This document shows positions 26,864 through 37,107 of a stretch of DNA of 61,126 nucleotides, piece after piece; position 1 is the first letter of the stretch; every line of letters begins with the position of its first letter. The stretch comes from Hirschia sp. (GTDB taxonomy: Bacteria; Pseudomonadota; Alphaproteobacteria; Caulobacterales; Hyphomonadaceae). The notes beneath the pieces were generated by a model that was not told where the DNA came from, searched no databases, and was given only the letters and a program-made list of their open reading frames with translations. The stretch spans positions 16,930 through 78,055 of the forward strand of contig PAQI01000026.1 of assembly GCA_002709235.1 (NCBI GenBank). The letters are read 5' to 3'. The translations under genes were made by a program, and so were the position numbers.

Positions 26864-28015
26864 ATGTCACGTAATATTGGGGTCATTGTAGCTGCAGGTA
26901 AGGGCCTCAGATCCGGTTTCAGTGAACCAAAGCAATTCGTCAGACTTCTGGGAAAGCCTGTTTTGTTATGGTCAGTGGACTGTTTCCTGGAACATCCGGC
27001 CATAGAAGAAGTGATAGTTGTCGCCGCGAGCGACTATATCGAGCGTATCGCCAAACTCGTTGGTCAAAATGACAAGCTGACCATCGTGCCTGGAGGGGCT
27101 GAGCGGGCTGATTCAGTACGGGCAGCCTTGAACCGGATCGGGCCTGCTAACGATTCCGATACGCGTATTCTGATCCATGATGCCGCGCGTCCTGGAATCA
27201 CGACTCGGATCATACACGACCTGATCGATGCGCTTGATGATGTAGAAGCCGCTGCGCCGGCGCTTGAAGTTGCTGACGCCCTCAAACGAGAGGCGGAATC
27301 TGAATTGACCTCTGTGGATCGGTCGAACCTTTATCGGGTGCAAACCCCTCAGGCATTCCGATATGATGCGATCAAGGCGGCGCATTCCGAACTATCCACA
27401 CAGGATCTGGTTGACGATCTGGAAGCAGCTCAAGCCTCCGGTCTGAAGGTCAAACTGATCTCGGGCGAAGAGCGTCTGATGAAACTTACCTTTCCAAAGG
27501 ATTTTGAAGTGGCTGAAAAACTGCTGTCTCTCCCCTCACTGCCGCGTATTGGAATGGGATATGATGTACATGCATTTGAAGCAGGATCATCGGTACATCT
27601 GTGCGGCGTGGAGATCGCTCATAGTGCCGCACTCAAAGGACATTCGGATGCTGATGTTGCCTGGCATGCGCTGACAGACGCAATTCTTGGGGCGTTGGCT
27701 GAAGGTGATATTGGCGATCACTTTCCACCCTCGGATCCACAATGGAAGGGGGAACCCTCCATCACCTTTCTGGCCCATGCAAACTCACTCGCCCAGAAGG
27801 CTGGATATGTCTTGTCGAATGTAGATATCACCCTGATCTGTGAAGCACCCAAAATCAAACCACATCGAGACAAGATGCGTATCAGGACCGCTGAAGTTCT
27901 GGGAATTCCCGTCGAAAGAGTAAGCGTTAAGGCGACAACAACGGAGGGACTCGGTTATACTGGGCGGCAAGAAGGCATCGCTTCACAAGCCTGCGTGATT
28001 CTGGTGGGCCGCTGA
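26864..28015 (+). CDS. ispDF: Bifunctional IspD/IspF, MEP isoprenoid pathway
   Basis: 383 residues. The first ~222 residues are the cytidylyltransferase IspD (VIVAAGKGLRSG nucleotide-binding loop, PGGAERADSVRAAL, HDAARPG, VQTPQAFRYD). The rest is IspF, the 2-C-methyl-erythritol 2,4-cyclodiphosphate synthase (GMGYDVHAFE with Asp and His zinc ligands, KGHSDADVAWHALTDAILGA, DIGDHFPPSD, SVKATTTEGLGYTGR). The two catalyse non-consecutive steps of isopentenyl diphosphate synthesis; the fusion is characteristic of alpha- and some epsilonproteobacteria. ATG 26864 has AAGG about 11 bases upstream. pncC follows after 18 bases. Confidence 0.96.
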   Translation: MSRNIGVIVAAGKGLRSGFSEPKQFVRLLGKPVLLWSVDCFLEHPAIEEVIVVAASDYIERIAKLVGQNDKLTIVPGGAERADSVRAALNRIGPANDSDTRILIHDAARPGITTRIIHDLIDALDDVEAAAPALEVADALKREAESELTSVDRSNLYRVQTPQAFRYDAIKAAHSELSTQDLVDDLEAAQASGLKVKLISGEERLMKLTFPKDFEVAEKLLSLPSLPRIGMGYDVHAFEAGSSVHLCGVEIAHSAALKGHSDADVAWHALTDAILGALAEGDIGDHFPPSDPQWKGEPSITFLAHANSLAQKAGYVLSNVDITLICEAPKIKPHRDKMRIRTAEVLGIPVERVSVKATTTEGLGYTGRQEGIASQACVILVGR

Positions 28016-28033
28016 AATCAAGGGACCAAAGAC

Positions 28034-28531
28034 ATGTTTCAAGAACAAATGCTGGTGATGTCTCGCGCCCTGATCGATAAGGCTCGTGAAAAAGGAGTCA
28101 AGCTGGCGGCGGCTGAGAGTTGCACGGGCGGATTGCTAAGCGCTCTGTTGACCGAAATACCGGGGTCATCCAAGGCTTTCGAGCGCGGGTTTGTTGTCTA
28201 TTCCAACAGGGCCAAGCAGGAAATGTTGGGCGTCCCGGGTGAAATCATCGCGGACCACGGCGCGGTCTCGGAAACAGTCGCTATCGCTATGGCTGAGGGT
28301 GCCATCAGCGCATCCAGAGCTGACTATGCTGTATCCATCACCGGTGTTGCAGGACCATCCGGCGGTACCGCACTCAAGCCTGTAGGATTGGTGCACTTTG
28401 GATTGGCATCCAAGAACGGGTTGATCCTGTCCGAGGTCTGCAAGTTTGGTGATGTTGGGCGCGCGGAAGTCAGGCGCAAGAGCCTCATCAAGGCGATGGA
28501 CTTGTTGTCTGAGGCAATCGACAGGGGTTAA
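28034..28531 (+). CDS. pncC: Nicotinamide-nucleotide amidase (CinA C-terminal domain)
   Basis: 165 residues: only the CinA C-terminal amidase domain, without the N-terminal molybdopterin-binding-like part. AAAESCTGGLLSALLTEIPGSSKAF (catalytic Ser/Cys region), VVYSNRAKQEMLGVP and SITGVAGPSGG are all present. It hydrolyses NMN to nicotinic acid mononucleotide, recycling pyridine nucleotides. Co-directional with ispDF; converges with the COQ10-like gene and overlaps its end by four bases. Confidence 0.93.
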   Translation: MFQEQMLVMSRALIDKAREKGVKLAAAESCTGGLLSALLTEIPGSSKAFERGFVVYSNRAKQEMLGVPGEIIADHGAVSETVAIAMAEGAISASRADYAVSITGVAGPSGGTALKPVGLVHFGLASKNGLILSEVCKFGDVGRAEVRRKSLIKAMDLLSEAIDRG

Positions 28532-28992
28532 GCCCCGCTCTGTAGATTCTTGCCATATCTGCGGTGGGCTTCATCCGTGAAGATCGAAATCAGTATGCGA
28601 ACAGCACGCTCGAAATTGGCTTTCAGCAACATCTTCAGGATGAAATTGGAAAACTCGAAATCAATGAAGAACCTGATCTCGCATCCCTCATCCGTGCTTT
28701 CAAATTTCCATTGATTTTCAAGATGTCGGAAGGGGCCACTGACGAGGTGAACATTGATCTCGTGAGATAGCTTGTCAGACGATACATCTGTCGTGAACCG
28801 CTCTGAAAATCCCTTGAAGCCAACGGTTGCCTGCGCACGCCCTTTCCAGCTTGTGTCATCCGCCAACTCATTGCGGACCGTCAGCGATTTTATCCAACTT
28901 ATGAATGCGGGATAGCTTTTCACATCAGCGACAAGTGTCTGCATCTGCTCAGCTGTGTATGGCACGCTTACGCTGCACGAATATTGGGTCAT
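28528..28992 (-). CDS. COQ10/RatA-type SRPBCC (START-like) protein
   Basis: 154 residues. The fold signature begins with YSCSVSVPYTAEQMQTLVADVKSYPAFISWIKSL and continues with a GFKGFSERFTTDV strand and a GPFRHLENQWKFE segment, as in ubiquinone-binding COQ10 and E. coli RatA. In alphaproteobacteria the member next to lipA is usually taken to be a COQ10-like ubiquinone chaperone of the respiratory chain; the ribosome-toxin annotation (RatA) comes from E. coli and should not be carried over without evidence. It lies 18 bases after the lipA stop on the same strand. Confidence 0.88.
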   Translation of the reverse strand: MTQYSCSVSVPYTAEQMQTLVADVKSYPAFISWIKSLTVRNELADDTSWKGRAQATVGFKGFSERFTTDVSSDKLSHEINVHLVSGPFRHLENQWKFESTDEGCEIRFFIDFEFSNFILKMLLKANFERAVRILISIFTDEAHRRYGKNLQSGA

Positions 28993-29010
28993 CGAATTTC
29001 GCCGTGCTGC

Positions 29011-29970
29011 TCAGTGTTGAGCAGCACGCGCCTCGCGCAGCTTCTGGAAATCCTCGCCAGCATGATAGGAAGATCGCGTCAGCGGGCTGGAGGAGACCAT
29101 CAGGAATCCTTTGGCCCTTGCAATCGTTTCATAGGCTGCAAACTCATCCGGAGTCACATAGCGGTCGATGGCTGCGTGCTTGCGGGTGGGTTGGAGATAT
29201 TGGCCAATCGTCAGGAAATCGATTCCTGCTGAACGCATATCATCCATGACCTGCATCACTTCTTCCTTGCTTTCGCCAAGGCCAACCATGAGGCCGGATT
29301 TGGTAAATTGCAGAGGATCGCGTTCCTTGACCCGCTCCAGCAGACGGAGCGAATGATAATATCTCGATCCCGGACGGATCGAGAGATAAAGTCTCGGAAC
29401 TGTTTCCAGATTGTGATTGAATACATCGGGCTTGGCATCGATGACCAGATTGGCTGCATCACCCTTGCGTAGAAAATCCGGTGTCAAAATCTCGATTGTT
29501 GCGTTGGGTGCCGCCTCGCGAATAGCCAGAACGGTTTGCGCCAGATGCTCTGCCCCACCATCAGCCAGATCATCACGATCTACGGACGTGATGACAACAT
29601 GTTCAAGACCCATCGTTGCAACAGCCTGAGCAACACGTCGCGGCTCATCGATATCAAGTGGGGCCGGCCGACCTGTCCGAACATTGCAAAAAGCACAGGC
29701 CCGTGTGCAGGTATCACCCATGACCATCATCGTCGCATGCTTTTTGGTCCAGCATTCTCCGATATTCGGACAGCCAGCCTCTTCACATACGGTGTTCAGC
29801 CCGGCTTCTTTGACGATCCGGCTGGTTTCGGTGAACCCCTTGCCTATTGGAGCCTTTACCCGAATCCAGCTGGGCTTCTTCAAAACAGGCGTATCGGGCC
29901 GGTTCTGCTTCTCCGGGTGACGTACAGCGCTGCGATTGGCGGCTTTCAATGTATTTACAATTTCGACCAT
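29011..29970 (-). CDS. lipA: Lipoyl synthase LipA
   Basis: 319 residues. Radical-SAM enzyme that inserts two sulfurs into octanoyl-lysine on lipoyl domains. Both iron-sulfur sites are visible: the auxiliary cluster cysteines in [13 protein letters not shown] and the radical SAM CxxxCxxC in [12 protein letters not shown]. The C-terminal RSSYHAG supplies the conserved serine ligand. Its targets are encoded nearby: lipoyl domains of PdhB and PdhC. No lipB is present in the window. Confidence 0.97.
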   Translation of the reverse strand: MVEIVNTLKAANRSAVRHPEKQNRPDTPVLKKPSWIRVKAPIGKGFTETSRIVKEAGLNTVCEEAGCPNIGECWTKKHATMMVMGDTCTRACAFCNVRTGRPAPLDIDEPRRVAQAVATMGLEHVVITSVDRDDLADGGAEHLAQTVLAIREAAPNATIEILTPDFLRKGDAANLVIDAKPDVFNHNLETVPRLYLSIRPGSRYYHSLRLLERVKERDPLQFTKSGLMVGLGESKEEVMQVMDDMRSAGIDFLTIGQYLQPTRKHAAIDRYVTPDEFAAYETIARAKGFLMVSSSPLTRSSYHAGEDFQKLREARAAQH

Positions 29971-30125
29971 GCCGGGAAAATGCTCTCACGCTGCTGCAGT
30001 ATCAAGTGTTCAATGTTCAGATACACCACGTAGCACACATAAATAATCATGAGCACAACGTCTGATCATTCCAAATCAGCCTGTGACCATACTATATAAC
30101 GTAAAGTGTCAGGGAGAAACGCGTC

Positions 30126-31715
30126 ATGGGCTCGAATTCAAGTACCTTTGAAAAATCTCGAGCAGAAATGAACGTGTTTGAAGCTCTTCTGAAGGCCAGA
30201 TCCAAGTTTGGTGGCAAACGCGAGGTGATTCTCGACGCCGATGACCGCGTTTTGACCTATGATGAACTGGTTCTCGCCAGTTTTGCGCTAGGATCGGCAC
30301 TGAAGCAATCTGCAGGAAGCGGAAAATCTGTAGGCGTCATGCTGCCGACAGGAGCTGGGTCCATAATCTCTTTTTTTGCGCTTTCGGCTTATGGACGCGT
30401 TCCAGCGATGTTGAACTTCACTTCAGGCATCAGAAATCTTCGAGGAGCGATCCGGGCTGGACAAATCACTCATGTCGTGACGGCTCACAAATTCATTGAA
30501 TTGGCAGAGCTAGGCGGCCTGGTCGAGGCCCTTCAGGATGATGTGACATTTATCTATCTTGAAGACGTCAGGGAAAACCTGAAACCAGTCGACAAGATCC
30601 GTGGTGCAATCGGAACTGTAGCCCCCTGGCTGATAAGATCCAAACCAAGTCCCGACGCAACATGCGTCATACTTTTTACATCTGGAACTGAAGGCGACCC
30701 GAAAGGTGTTGCGTTATCCCACACCAATATAGTGTCCAACGTACAGCAAGTGGTCGCTCATGTGTCGGATATTCTGACGCCGGATCAGATCATCTTCAAT
30801 CCTTTGCCAACATTTCATTGTTTTGGACTGACCGCAGGAGCCATTCTTCCAATTCTGAGTGGCATCAAGACAGTCCTTTACCCTTCTCCATTACATGTGA
30901 AGGAAATCCCAAAACGTATCGCCGAAACAGGGGCGACCATTCTGTTCGCAACAGACACGTTTATCAGTCAGTATGTTCGTGCGAGTGGAGGTGATGATCT
31001 GAAGGGGCTACAATATGCGGTTTGCGGTGCAGAAAGAGTCAAGGATGAAACCCGTCAATTGGTGTCGCGTGTCAGTGGCGTCGTCATCATAGAAGGCTAT
31101 GGGGTGACGGAAGCATCTCCTGTTGTCGCAGTGAACCAACCCGCCCGTAATCGACCGGGCACAGTCGGTACTCCCCTGGCAGGTGTTGAGCTCGATTTCC
31201 GACCGGTAGAAGGAATTCGAGATGCCGGATGTTTGTTGATACGCGGTCCGAACATCATGAAAGGTTATATCCTTGGAGAGGAACCGGGACGTGTGCAACC
31301 GCTGAAAGATGGCTGGCACGATACTGGAGACGTCGTGGGCAAGGATGAAGAAGGCTGCCTGGTCGTCAAAGGGCGTATCAAGCGTTTTGCAAAATTGGGC
31401 GGCGAAATGGTTTCGCTGACGGTCGTCGAAAACTGCGCGTCAGCTGTATGGCCGGATCATAACCATGCCGCTGCTGTTTTGCCGGACAAGCGCAAAGGCG
31501 AGCAGATTATCCTTTTGAGCACCAATCCCAATGCTGACCGCGCAGACATGAGTCACTGGATTCAAAACCATGGCGTGACTGAGCTTTCTATTCCACGTCG
31601 TATATTCTACGTGGAAGAAATCCCGCTTCTGGGCTCAGGCAAGATGGACATTGGAAGCGTTCAAAGGATCGCAGCTGATCTGCTACGCAAACTAACACCC
31701 ACGCCGAGCATGTAG
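30126..31715 (+). CDS. Stand-alone Aas-type AMP-dependent acyl ligase
   Basis: 529 residues, one adenylate-forming domain. It follows the C-terminal half of the bifunctional Aas protein closely: SAYGRVPAMLNFTSGIRNL, VILFTSGTEGDPKGVALSHTN (P-loop), NPLPTFHCFGLTAG, LYPSPLHVKEIP, FATDTFISQYVR, EGYGVTEASPVVAVNQP, WHDTGDVV, GRIKRFAKLGGEMVSL. Aas reacylates lysophosphatidylethanolamine using acyl-ACP; here the N-terminal acyltransferase domain is missing, so this may be an acyl-ACP or acyl-CoA synthetase that hands its product to a separate acyltransferase. GGGAG lies about 11 bases before ATG 30126. It is a single plus-strand gene set between lipA and lpd, which lie on the minus strand. Confidence 0.88.
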   Translation: MGSNSSTFEKSRAEMNVFEALLKARSKFGGKREVILDADDRVLTYDELVLASFALGSALKQSAGSGKSVGVMLPTGAGSIISFFALSAYGRVPAMLNFTSGIRNLRGAIRAGQITHVVTAHKFIELAELGGLVEALQDDVTFIYLEDVRENLKPVDKIRGAIGTVAPWLIRSKPSPDATCVILFTSGTEGDPKGVALSHTNIVSNVQQVVAHVSDILTPDQIIFNPLPTFHCFGLTAGAILPILSGIKTVLYPSPLHVKEIPKRIAETGATILFATDTFISQYVRASGGDDLKGLQYAVCGAERVKDETRQLVSRVSGVVIIEGYGVTEASPVVAVNQPARNRPGTVGTPLAGVELDFRPVEGIRDAGCLLIRGPNIMKGYILGEEPGRVQPLKDGWHDTGDVVGKDEEGCLVVKGRIKRFAKLGGEMVSLTVVENCASAVWPDHNHAAAVLPDKRKGEQIILLSTNPNADRADMSHWIQNHGVTELSIPRRIFYVEEIPLLGSGKMDIGSVQRIAADLLRKLTPTPSM

Positions 31716-31726
31716 GACTTGGAACG

Positions 31727-33145
31727 TTAGATGTGTATCGCCCTGTCGAACGCATCCAGCACGCTCTCATGCATCATTTCAGAAAGCGTCGGATGGGCAA
31801 ATATGGTTTCCATCAGCTCTGCTTCGGTCAACTCTGCCTGCCGGGCGATGACAAAGCCCTGGATGAGTTCTGTGACTTCCGCGCCGACCATGTGAGCTCC
31901 CAGCAAAGCCCCGGATTCAGCGTCGAAGATTGTCTTGATCATTCCATTGGAATCGCCAAGCGCAATGGCCTTGCCATTTCCGATATACGGAAAACGACCG
32001 ATCTTGAGTTTCTTACCTGTCGCCTTTGCCTTTTCTTCGGTCAGACCGACAGAAGCAATTTGCGGCATGCTGTAGGTGCAGCCCGGTATGTTGTCGTTCT
32101 TGAAAGCGTGAGGCTTCTGGCCAGCAATATTCTCGACACAGATAACACCCTCATGCGTGGCCTTGTGAGCCAACCAAGGAGGTCCTGCTATATCGCCAAT
32201 GGCATACAGACCGGGCACACCTGTACGTCCAAAACCATCTACCACTATGTGTGTTTTTTCGATCTTTGCACCTAGAGCTTCAAGCCCGAGATTTTCCACG
32301 TTACCGACAATACCAACAGCCAGAATAACTCGATCCGTCTTGATGGTTTCGGTCTTTCCATCCTTGAGAGATATCGTGGCTGTGACATCCTTGGCGGATT
32401 TCTTGAGAGATTTGACCTGGGCACCCTTCAGAAACTTCATACCCTGTTTGGTGAACTGTTGTTCTGCCAGGGTTGAAATCTCCACGTCTTCAACAGGCAA
32501 AATTCGGTCGACCGCTTCGACAACGGTAACATCAACGCCAAGTGTTTTGTAGAAACTTGCAAACTCGATCCCGATGGCCCCAGAACCAATGACCAGAAGG
32601 CTTTTGGGCATTTCCTTGGGCGTCATGGCTTCGCGATATGTCCAGATTCGTTCCCCATCGGGCTCCAGTCCAGCGGCTGGAATTGTACGCGCCCTTGCAC
32701 CTGTCGCGACGATGACGTGCTTGGCACTGTATTCACCCGCACCTTTTCCATCCTTGACGACAACTTGGGGAGCTGGTTTGCCCGGCTTCAGTGATCCGGT
32801 GCCCTCGATCACAGTCACCTTGTTCTTCTTCATCAGGAATGCAACGCCGTTTGACAATTGCTTGGCAACGCCTCGCGACCGTTCGACAATCTTGCCGATA
32901 TGGGCCTCAGGTTTCACCTTGCCGAGACCGAACGCTTCCGCACTCTCCATCAGATGAAATACTTCTGATGTCCGCAGCAGCGCCTTTGTGGGAATACAGC
33001 CCCAATTCAAGCATACGCCACCCAAAGCATCACGCTCGACAATCGCTGTTTTCATGCCCAGCTGAGAGGACCTGATTGCGGTGGCATAGCCGCCAGGGCC
33101 GGACCCGATGATGATGACATCGAACTGATTGGCTGAATTGGCCAT
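31727..33145 (-). CDS. lpd: Dihydrolipoyl dehydrogenase (E3)
   Basis: About 472 residues. FAD motif VIIIGSGPGGYATAIRSSQLG, redox disulfide GGVCLNWGCIPTKALL, NAD motif LLVIGSGAIGIEFASFY, YAIGDIAGPPWLAHKATHEG and the C-terminal His-Glu pair region AHPTLSEMMHE are all intact. It reoxidises the lipoyl groups of pyruvate dehydrogenase (and probably 2-oxoglutarate dehydrogenase). The start at 33145 is preceded by GAGGAA; the longer open frame to 33232 overlaps pdhC and adds 29 unconserved residues. Last gene of the pdhA-B-C-lpd operon, 32 bases after pdhC. Confidence 0.96.
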   Translation of the reverse strand: MANSANQFDVIIIGSGPGGYATAIRSSQLGMKTAIVERDALGGVCLNWGCIPTKALLRTSEVFHLMESAEAFGLGKVKPEAHIGKIVERSRGVAKQLSNGVAFLMKKNKVTVIEGTGSLKPGKPAPQVVVKDGKGAGEYSAKHVIVATGARARTIPAAGLEPDGERIWTYREAMTPKEMPKSLLVIGSGAIGIEFASFYKTLGVDVTVVEAVDRILPVEDVEISTLAEQQFTKQGMKFLKGAQVKSLKKSAKDVTATISLKDGKTETIKTDRVILAVGIVGNVENLGLEALGAKIEKTHIVVDGFGRTGVPGLYAIGDIAGPPWLAHKATHEGVICVENIAGQKPHAFKNDNIPGCTYSMPQIASVGLTEEKAKATGKKLKIGRFPYIGNGKAIALGDSNGMIKTIFDAESGALLGAHMVGAEVTELIQGFVIARQAELTEAELMETIFAHPTLSEMMHESVLDAFDRAIHI

Positions 33146-33177
33146 ATCTTGCTTCCTCAAATTCGGTTGGGCTCGGA

Positions 33178-34494
33178 TCAGAGCAGCATGGATTCCGGTG
33201 ATTCTACATAGCGCTTGAACGCCAGTATCCACTTTGCACCTTCAGCACCACCAATCACACGATGGTCACAGGAAAGCGTGACGCTCATGACTGTTGCGAT
33301 TTCAAGATCGTTTTCATCTGTCACTACCGGGCGCTTTTCGCCTGCGCCGACGGAGAGAATCATACCCTCAGGAGGGTTGATGATCGAACCAAAAGATTTG
33401 ATCCCGAACATGCCCAAGTTCGAGATGGAGAACGTACCGCCCATATATTCCTGGGGTTTCAGTTTACGTTCCTTGGCGCGTGTGGCCAGGTCCTTCATTT
33501 CACGGGATATTTCAGCAAGCCCCTTGCGTTCGGCATTGCGAATAACAGGCGTGATCAATCCGCCATCAATGGCGACTGCAACAGATATATGCGCAGACTT
33601 GTGATAGGCGATTCCATTATCACTATAACTGGCATTACAATCCGGCTCATCCATGAGAGCAAGCGCTGCCGCCTTGATGAGCATGTCATTGACTGAGATC
33701 TTTACACCTTCCGGTGCAGATTTGTTGATACCTGCGCGTGCCGCAAGAAGTCCATCCAGGCGAATATCCACGTTCAGCGGGAAGTGCGGAACCTGCATGA
33801 AGCTTTCGGTCAGTCGACGCGCAACAGTGCGCCGCATGCCATCCAACGGCTTCAGTTCATAGCTGTCTGGGGCATAGACGCGGTCATCAAGCACCTGCGG
33901 CATGATCAGCGATCCATCGCCAGCCGGAACAGAGGCTGAGGAAGCTATTGACGCAGTGATCTTTCCTTGCTCAGCCGCTTCGACGTCCTTTTCAACAATC
34001 CGCCCACGGGGACCAGATCCCTTCAGTGTGGAAAGATCGATATTCTTTTTGGCGGCAAGCCTTTTGGCCAATGGGCTGGCAAATATCCGCCCTCCTTTCG
34101 TATCTGACGAAGGTGTTTCAGATGGTGGAGTGGCTTTGGGAGCAGCCTTCGTTGCGCTCGCCTCTTTTTCTTTTGGGGCGGGCTTCGACGGTTTGGTATC
34201 AGCAGGTTTCGCTACTTGCTTAGCGGGGCCGGTAATTGATTTGGCGTCCTCGCCCTCTTCAGCGAGAATGGCAATTACAGCATTCACCTTCACGCCTTCG
34301 CTTCCAGCGTCGACAAGTATTTTTGCGACCGTACCTTCATCAACCGCCTCGACTTCCATCGTGGCTTTGTCGGTTTCGATCTCGGCGATGATGTCACCCG
34401 GCTCAACCGTGTCGCCAACCTTGACGTTCCACTTGGCGAGTTTGCCCTCTTCCATTGTTGGAGAAAGCGCCGGCATGGTTATGTTGATGGGCAT
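33178..34494 (-). CDS. pdhC: Pyruvate dehydrogenase E2, dihydrolipoamide acetyltransferase
   Basis: 438 residues. One N-terminal lipoyl domain (residues 1-75, lipoyl-lysine in ETDKATM), an Ala/Pro/Lys-rich linker, a peripheral-subunit-binding domain (about 135-170, [27 protein letters not shown] in pattern) and the catalytic acetyltransferase domain ending with the active-site segment [19 protein letters not shown]. Forms the core of the PDH complex; the single lipoyl domain is offset by the extra one on PdhB. It lies 45 bases downstream of pdhB. Confidence 0.96.
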   Translation of the reverse strand: MPINITMPALSPTMEEGKLAKWNVKVGDTVEPGDIIAEIETDKATMEVEAVDEGTVAKILVDAGSEGVKVNAVIAILAEEGEDAKSITGPAKQVAKPADTKPSKPAPKEKEASATKAAPKATPPSETPSSDTKGGRIFASPLAKRLAAKKNIDLSTLKGSGPRGRIVEKDVEAAEQGKITASIASSASVPAGDGSLIMPQVLDDRVYAPDSYELKPLDGMRRTVARRLTESFMQVPHFPLNVDIRLDGLLAARAGINKSAPEGVKISVNDMLIKAAALALMDEPDCNASYSDNGIAYHKSAHISVAVAIDGGLITPVIRNAERKGLAEISREMKDLATRAKERKLKPQEYMGGTFSISNLGMFGIKSFGSIINPPEGMILSVGAGEKRPVVTDENDLEIATVMSVTLSCDHRVIGGAEGAKWILAFKRYVESPESMLL

Positions 34495-34539
34495 CTAACG
34501 CGCCTCCACGAATTTGAAATCTCAGATGCTTGGCCGAAG

Positions 34540-35934
34540 TCAGTCGACGTAGCAGACTTTTTTCGCCGCCTCGATGATGTCTTCGACACCAGCCAAGGAG
34601 AGCTTTTCAAGATTGGCCGCATAGGGCAACGGAACATCTTTCTGGTGGACACGCGCAGGCGGTGCATCAAGGAAATCAAATGCTTCCTCCACCACAACAG
34701 ACGCTATTTCACTACCCACACCAAAACGGCCCCAGCCTTCTTCACAACACACGATACGGTTGGTCTTGCGAACACTTTCCAGAACGGTTTCGGTATCGAG
34801 AGGACGAATTGTGCGAAGGTCAATGACCTCGGCATCGATGCCCTGCTCGGCCAACGCATTCGCCGCTTCCAGTGCAAAACCGACCATACGGGAATGGGCA
34901 ACGAGTGTCACATCTGATCCAATCCGACGGACTTTCGCCTTCCCGATTGGCAAGACATAGTCATCCAGATCTGGAACATCGAAGCTCTCCCCGTAGAGTA
35001 GCTCATGTTCAAGGAAGACCACGGGGTTGGGATCACGAATAGCCGCTTTGAGCAAGGCCTTGGCATCGGCGGCATCATAAGGAGCGATTACCTTCAGTCC
35101 GGGGACATGACCATACCAGGCGCTATAATCCTGTGAGTGCTGTGCGCCGACTCTGGATGCTGCACCGTTTGGACCGCGAAAAACGATGGGACAGCCCATC
35201 TGCCCACCTGACATGTAAAGTGTTTTCGCAGCCGAGTTGATGATCTGGTCAATAGCCTGCATCGCAAAATTGAATGTCATGAATTCAACGACTGGCTTGA
35301 GTCCAGCGAATGCTGCTCCGACCCCGAGGCCTGCGAAGCCATGTTCGGTGATCGGGGTATCCACGACCCGCTTGTCACCAAATTCCTGAAGCAGCTCGCG
35401 CGTGACCTTATAAGCACCTTGATATTGTGCGACCTCTTCGCCCATCACGAAGACGTCCTTGTCGCGTCGCATTTCCTCAGCCATGGCATCGCGCAAAGCG
35501 TCACGAACAGTCGTCGAAGTGAAAGTGGCACCTTCCGGTATTTCCGGATCATTCGGAATTTCAAGACTCGGCCGGGCTCCTGCCCAATTATGGCCAACAC
35601 CAGAAGACTCAGCGGGGGCGCTTGATTCTGGTTCTGGGGCGGGTTCCGCAGCTGCTGCATCTGTAGAGACGGAAACGTCTGAGATCTCTTCGCCTTCTTC
35701 GGCCATGAGCGCGATAACCGCATTCACCTTGACGCCTGAAGATCCTTCTGGAACCAGAATCTTGGCAAGGATCCCTTCGTCAACGGCTTCGACTTCCATA
35801 GTCGCCTTGTCGGTTTCGATTTCGGCAATCACATCGCCGGAAGTGACGGTGTCACCTTCCTTTTTAAGCCATTTTGCGAGCGTGCCTTCCTCCATGGTCG
35901 GAGAGAGGGCTGGCATTCTGATTTCGACTGACAT
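34540..35934 (-). CDS. pdhB: Pyruvate dehydrogenase E1 beta with N-terminal lipoyl domain
   Basis: About 464 residues, longer than a plain E1 beta (about 330) because a lipoyl domain (residues 1-75, ETDKATM) and an acidic Ala/Pro/Glu linker (about 80-120) precede the transketolase-like core ([55 protein letters not shown]). This lipoylated E1 beta is known from several alphaproteobacteria. The start at 35934 has GGAGG upstream; an extended frame to 36012 overlaps pdhA and is unlikely. Only four bases separate it from the pdhA stop. Confidence 0.96.
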   Translation of the reverse strand: MSVEIRMPALSPTMEEGTLAKWLKKEGDTVTSGDVIAEIETDKATMEVEAVDEGILAKILVPEGSSGVKVNAVIALMAEEGEEISDVSVSTDAAAAEPAPEPESSAPAESSGVGHNWAGARPSLEIPNDPEIPEGATFTSTTVRDALRDAMAEEMRRDKDVFVMGEEVAQYQGAYKVTRELLQEFGDKRVVDTPITEHGFAGLGVGAAFAGLKPVVEFMTFNFAMQAIDQIINSAAKTLYMSGGQMGCPIVFRGPNGAASRVGAQHSQDYSAWYGHVPGLKVIAPYDAADAKALLKAAIRDPNPVVFLEHELLYGESFDVPDLDDYVLPIGKAKVRRIGSDVTLVAHSRMVGFALEAANALAEQGIDAEVIDLRTIRPLDTETVLESVRKTNRIVCCEEGWGRFGVGSEIASVVVEEAFDFLDAPPARVHQKDVPLPYAANLEKLSLAGVEDIIEAAKKVCYVD

Positions 35935-35938
35935 GTTC

Positions 35939-36904
35939 TCAGCCCTCCCGCAACACATCTGTCCATAGTTCGGACGGATCCGGCTCAGGACTGGATTGTG
36001 CAAATTCTGCACTCTTGTTCACGATCGCTCTGATTTCCTTGTCGATCGCCTTCAACTCATCTTCTGTCGAAATCCCATCCTTCAGGAGCTTGCCCTTCAG
36101 GCCCTCTATCGGGTCACGATGCGAACGAATGTCGTCAACTTCTTCGCGTTTGCGGTATTTTGCTGGATCAGACATTGAATGCCCACGATAGCGATAGGTT
36201 TTCATCTCGAGAATGTATGGGCCCTCCCCAGCACGGATCTTCTCAATTGCAGCCTTGGCTTCTGCCTTGACCTTGAGAACATCCATCCCGTCGACTTCCT
36301 TGCCAGGAATTTCGAATGAAATCCCTCGCTTGTGAAGCTCGGTTTCTGCGGAAGCACGCTCTACGGCTGTTCCCATTGCGTATTGGTTGTTTTCGATGAC
36401 GTAGAGAACAGGCAACTTCCACAAAGAGGCCATGTTGAATGCCTCATAAACTTGCCCCTGATTGGCAGCACCATCCCCGAAATAGGCGACTGATACATTG
36501 TCATTGCCGCGATATCTGTTCGCGAAAGCCAAGCCAGTGCCAATCGGAACCTGCGCCCCCACGATCCCATGCCCGCCATAAAAGTTCTTTTCACGGCTGA
36601 ACATGTGCATGGAACCACCCTTGCCTCGTGAATAGCCACCTTCGCGGCCAGTAAGCTCGGCCATGACTCCATTGGCTTCCATTCCCGCAGCCAGCATATG
36701 CCCATGGTCACGGTAGCCGGTGACGATCTGATCGCCCTCTTTCAATTCTGATTGAACACCGACGACCACTGCTTCTTGTCCAATATACAGGTGACAGAAG
36801 CCAGCGATCAGGCCCATTCCGTAAAGCTGACCCGATTTTTCCTCAAATCGTCGAATCATCAACATGTCACGATAATAACGGAGCAGTTCGTCCTTGTTCG
36901 CCAT
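35939..36904 (-). CDS. pdhA: Pyruvate dehydrogenase E1 alpha
   Basis: 321 residues. Thiamine diphosphate-binding subunit of pyruvate dehydrogenase; TPP motif [20 protein letters not shown] ending in ENN, preceded by [19 protein letters not shown], and the phosphorylation-loop equivalent [15 protein letters not shown]. It pairs with PdhB for oxidative decarboxylation of pyruvate. First gene of the pdh operon; about 200 bases separate it from ftsB, with two small hairpins in that leader. Confidence 0.97.
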   Translation of the reverse strand: MANKDELLRYYRDMLMIRRFEEKSGQLYGMGLIAGFCHLYIGQEAVVVGVQSELKEGDQIVTGYRDHGHMLAAGMEANGVMAELTGREGGYSRGKGGSMHMFSREKNFYGGHGIVGAQVPIGTGLAFANRYRGNDNVSVAYFGDGAANQGQVYEAFNMASLWKLPVLYVIENNQYAMGTAVERASAETELHKRGISFEIPGKEVDGMDVLKVKAEAKAAIEKIRAGEGPYILEMKTYRYRGHSMSDPAKYRKREEVDDIRSHRDPIEGLKGKLLKDGISTEDELKAIDKEIRAIVNKSAEFAQSSPEPDPSELWTDVLREG

Positions 36905-36931
36905 GCGTTTAGCCTTATCGGAATAACGTCT

Positions 36932-36991
36932 GTTCCTGATCGGAACCGATGTATTTTTGACCTAGGGAAGTGCGAACGATACTTTGTTCGC
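36932..36991 (-). other. Two small hairpins in the pdhA leader
   Basis: Stem 1: GTTCC (36932-36936) and GGAAC (36942-36946) with a 5-base loop. Stem 2: GCGAAC (36972-36977) and GTTCGC (36986-36991) with an 8-base loop. Both lie 28 to 87 bases upstream of the pdhA start, in a 203-base region (36905-37107) that holds no gene. They could be leader structures or protein half-sites; nothing decides which. Confidence 0.35.
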
Positions 36992-37107
36992 CATACGAAT
37001 TTCTTGTTTGATTAGAACTAGATGACACACAACGTCCAGTCAGACCAGCTATGCATTCACGATGCTGTGGAGCAACATTTTTTGAACCAGTTATGCTGCA
37101 CTGCACG

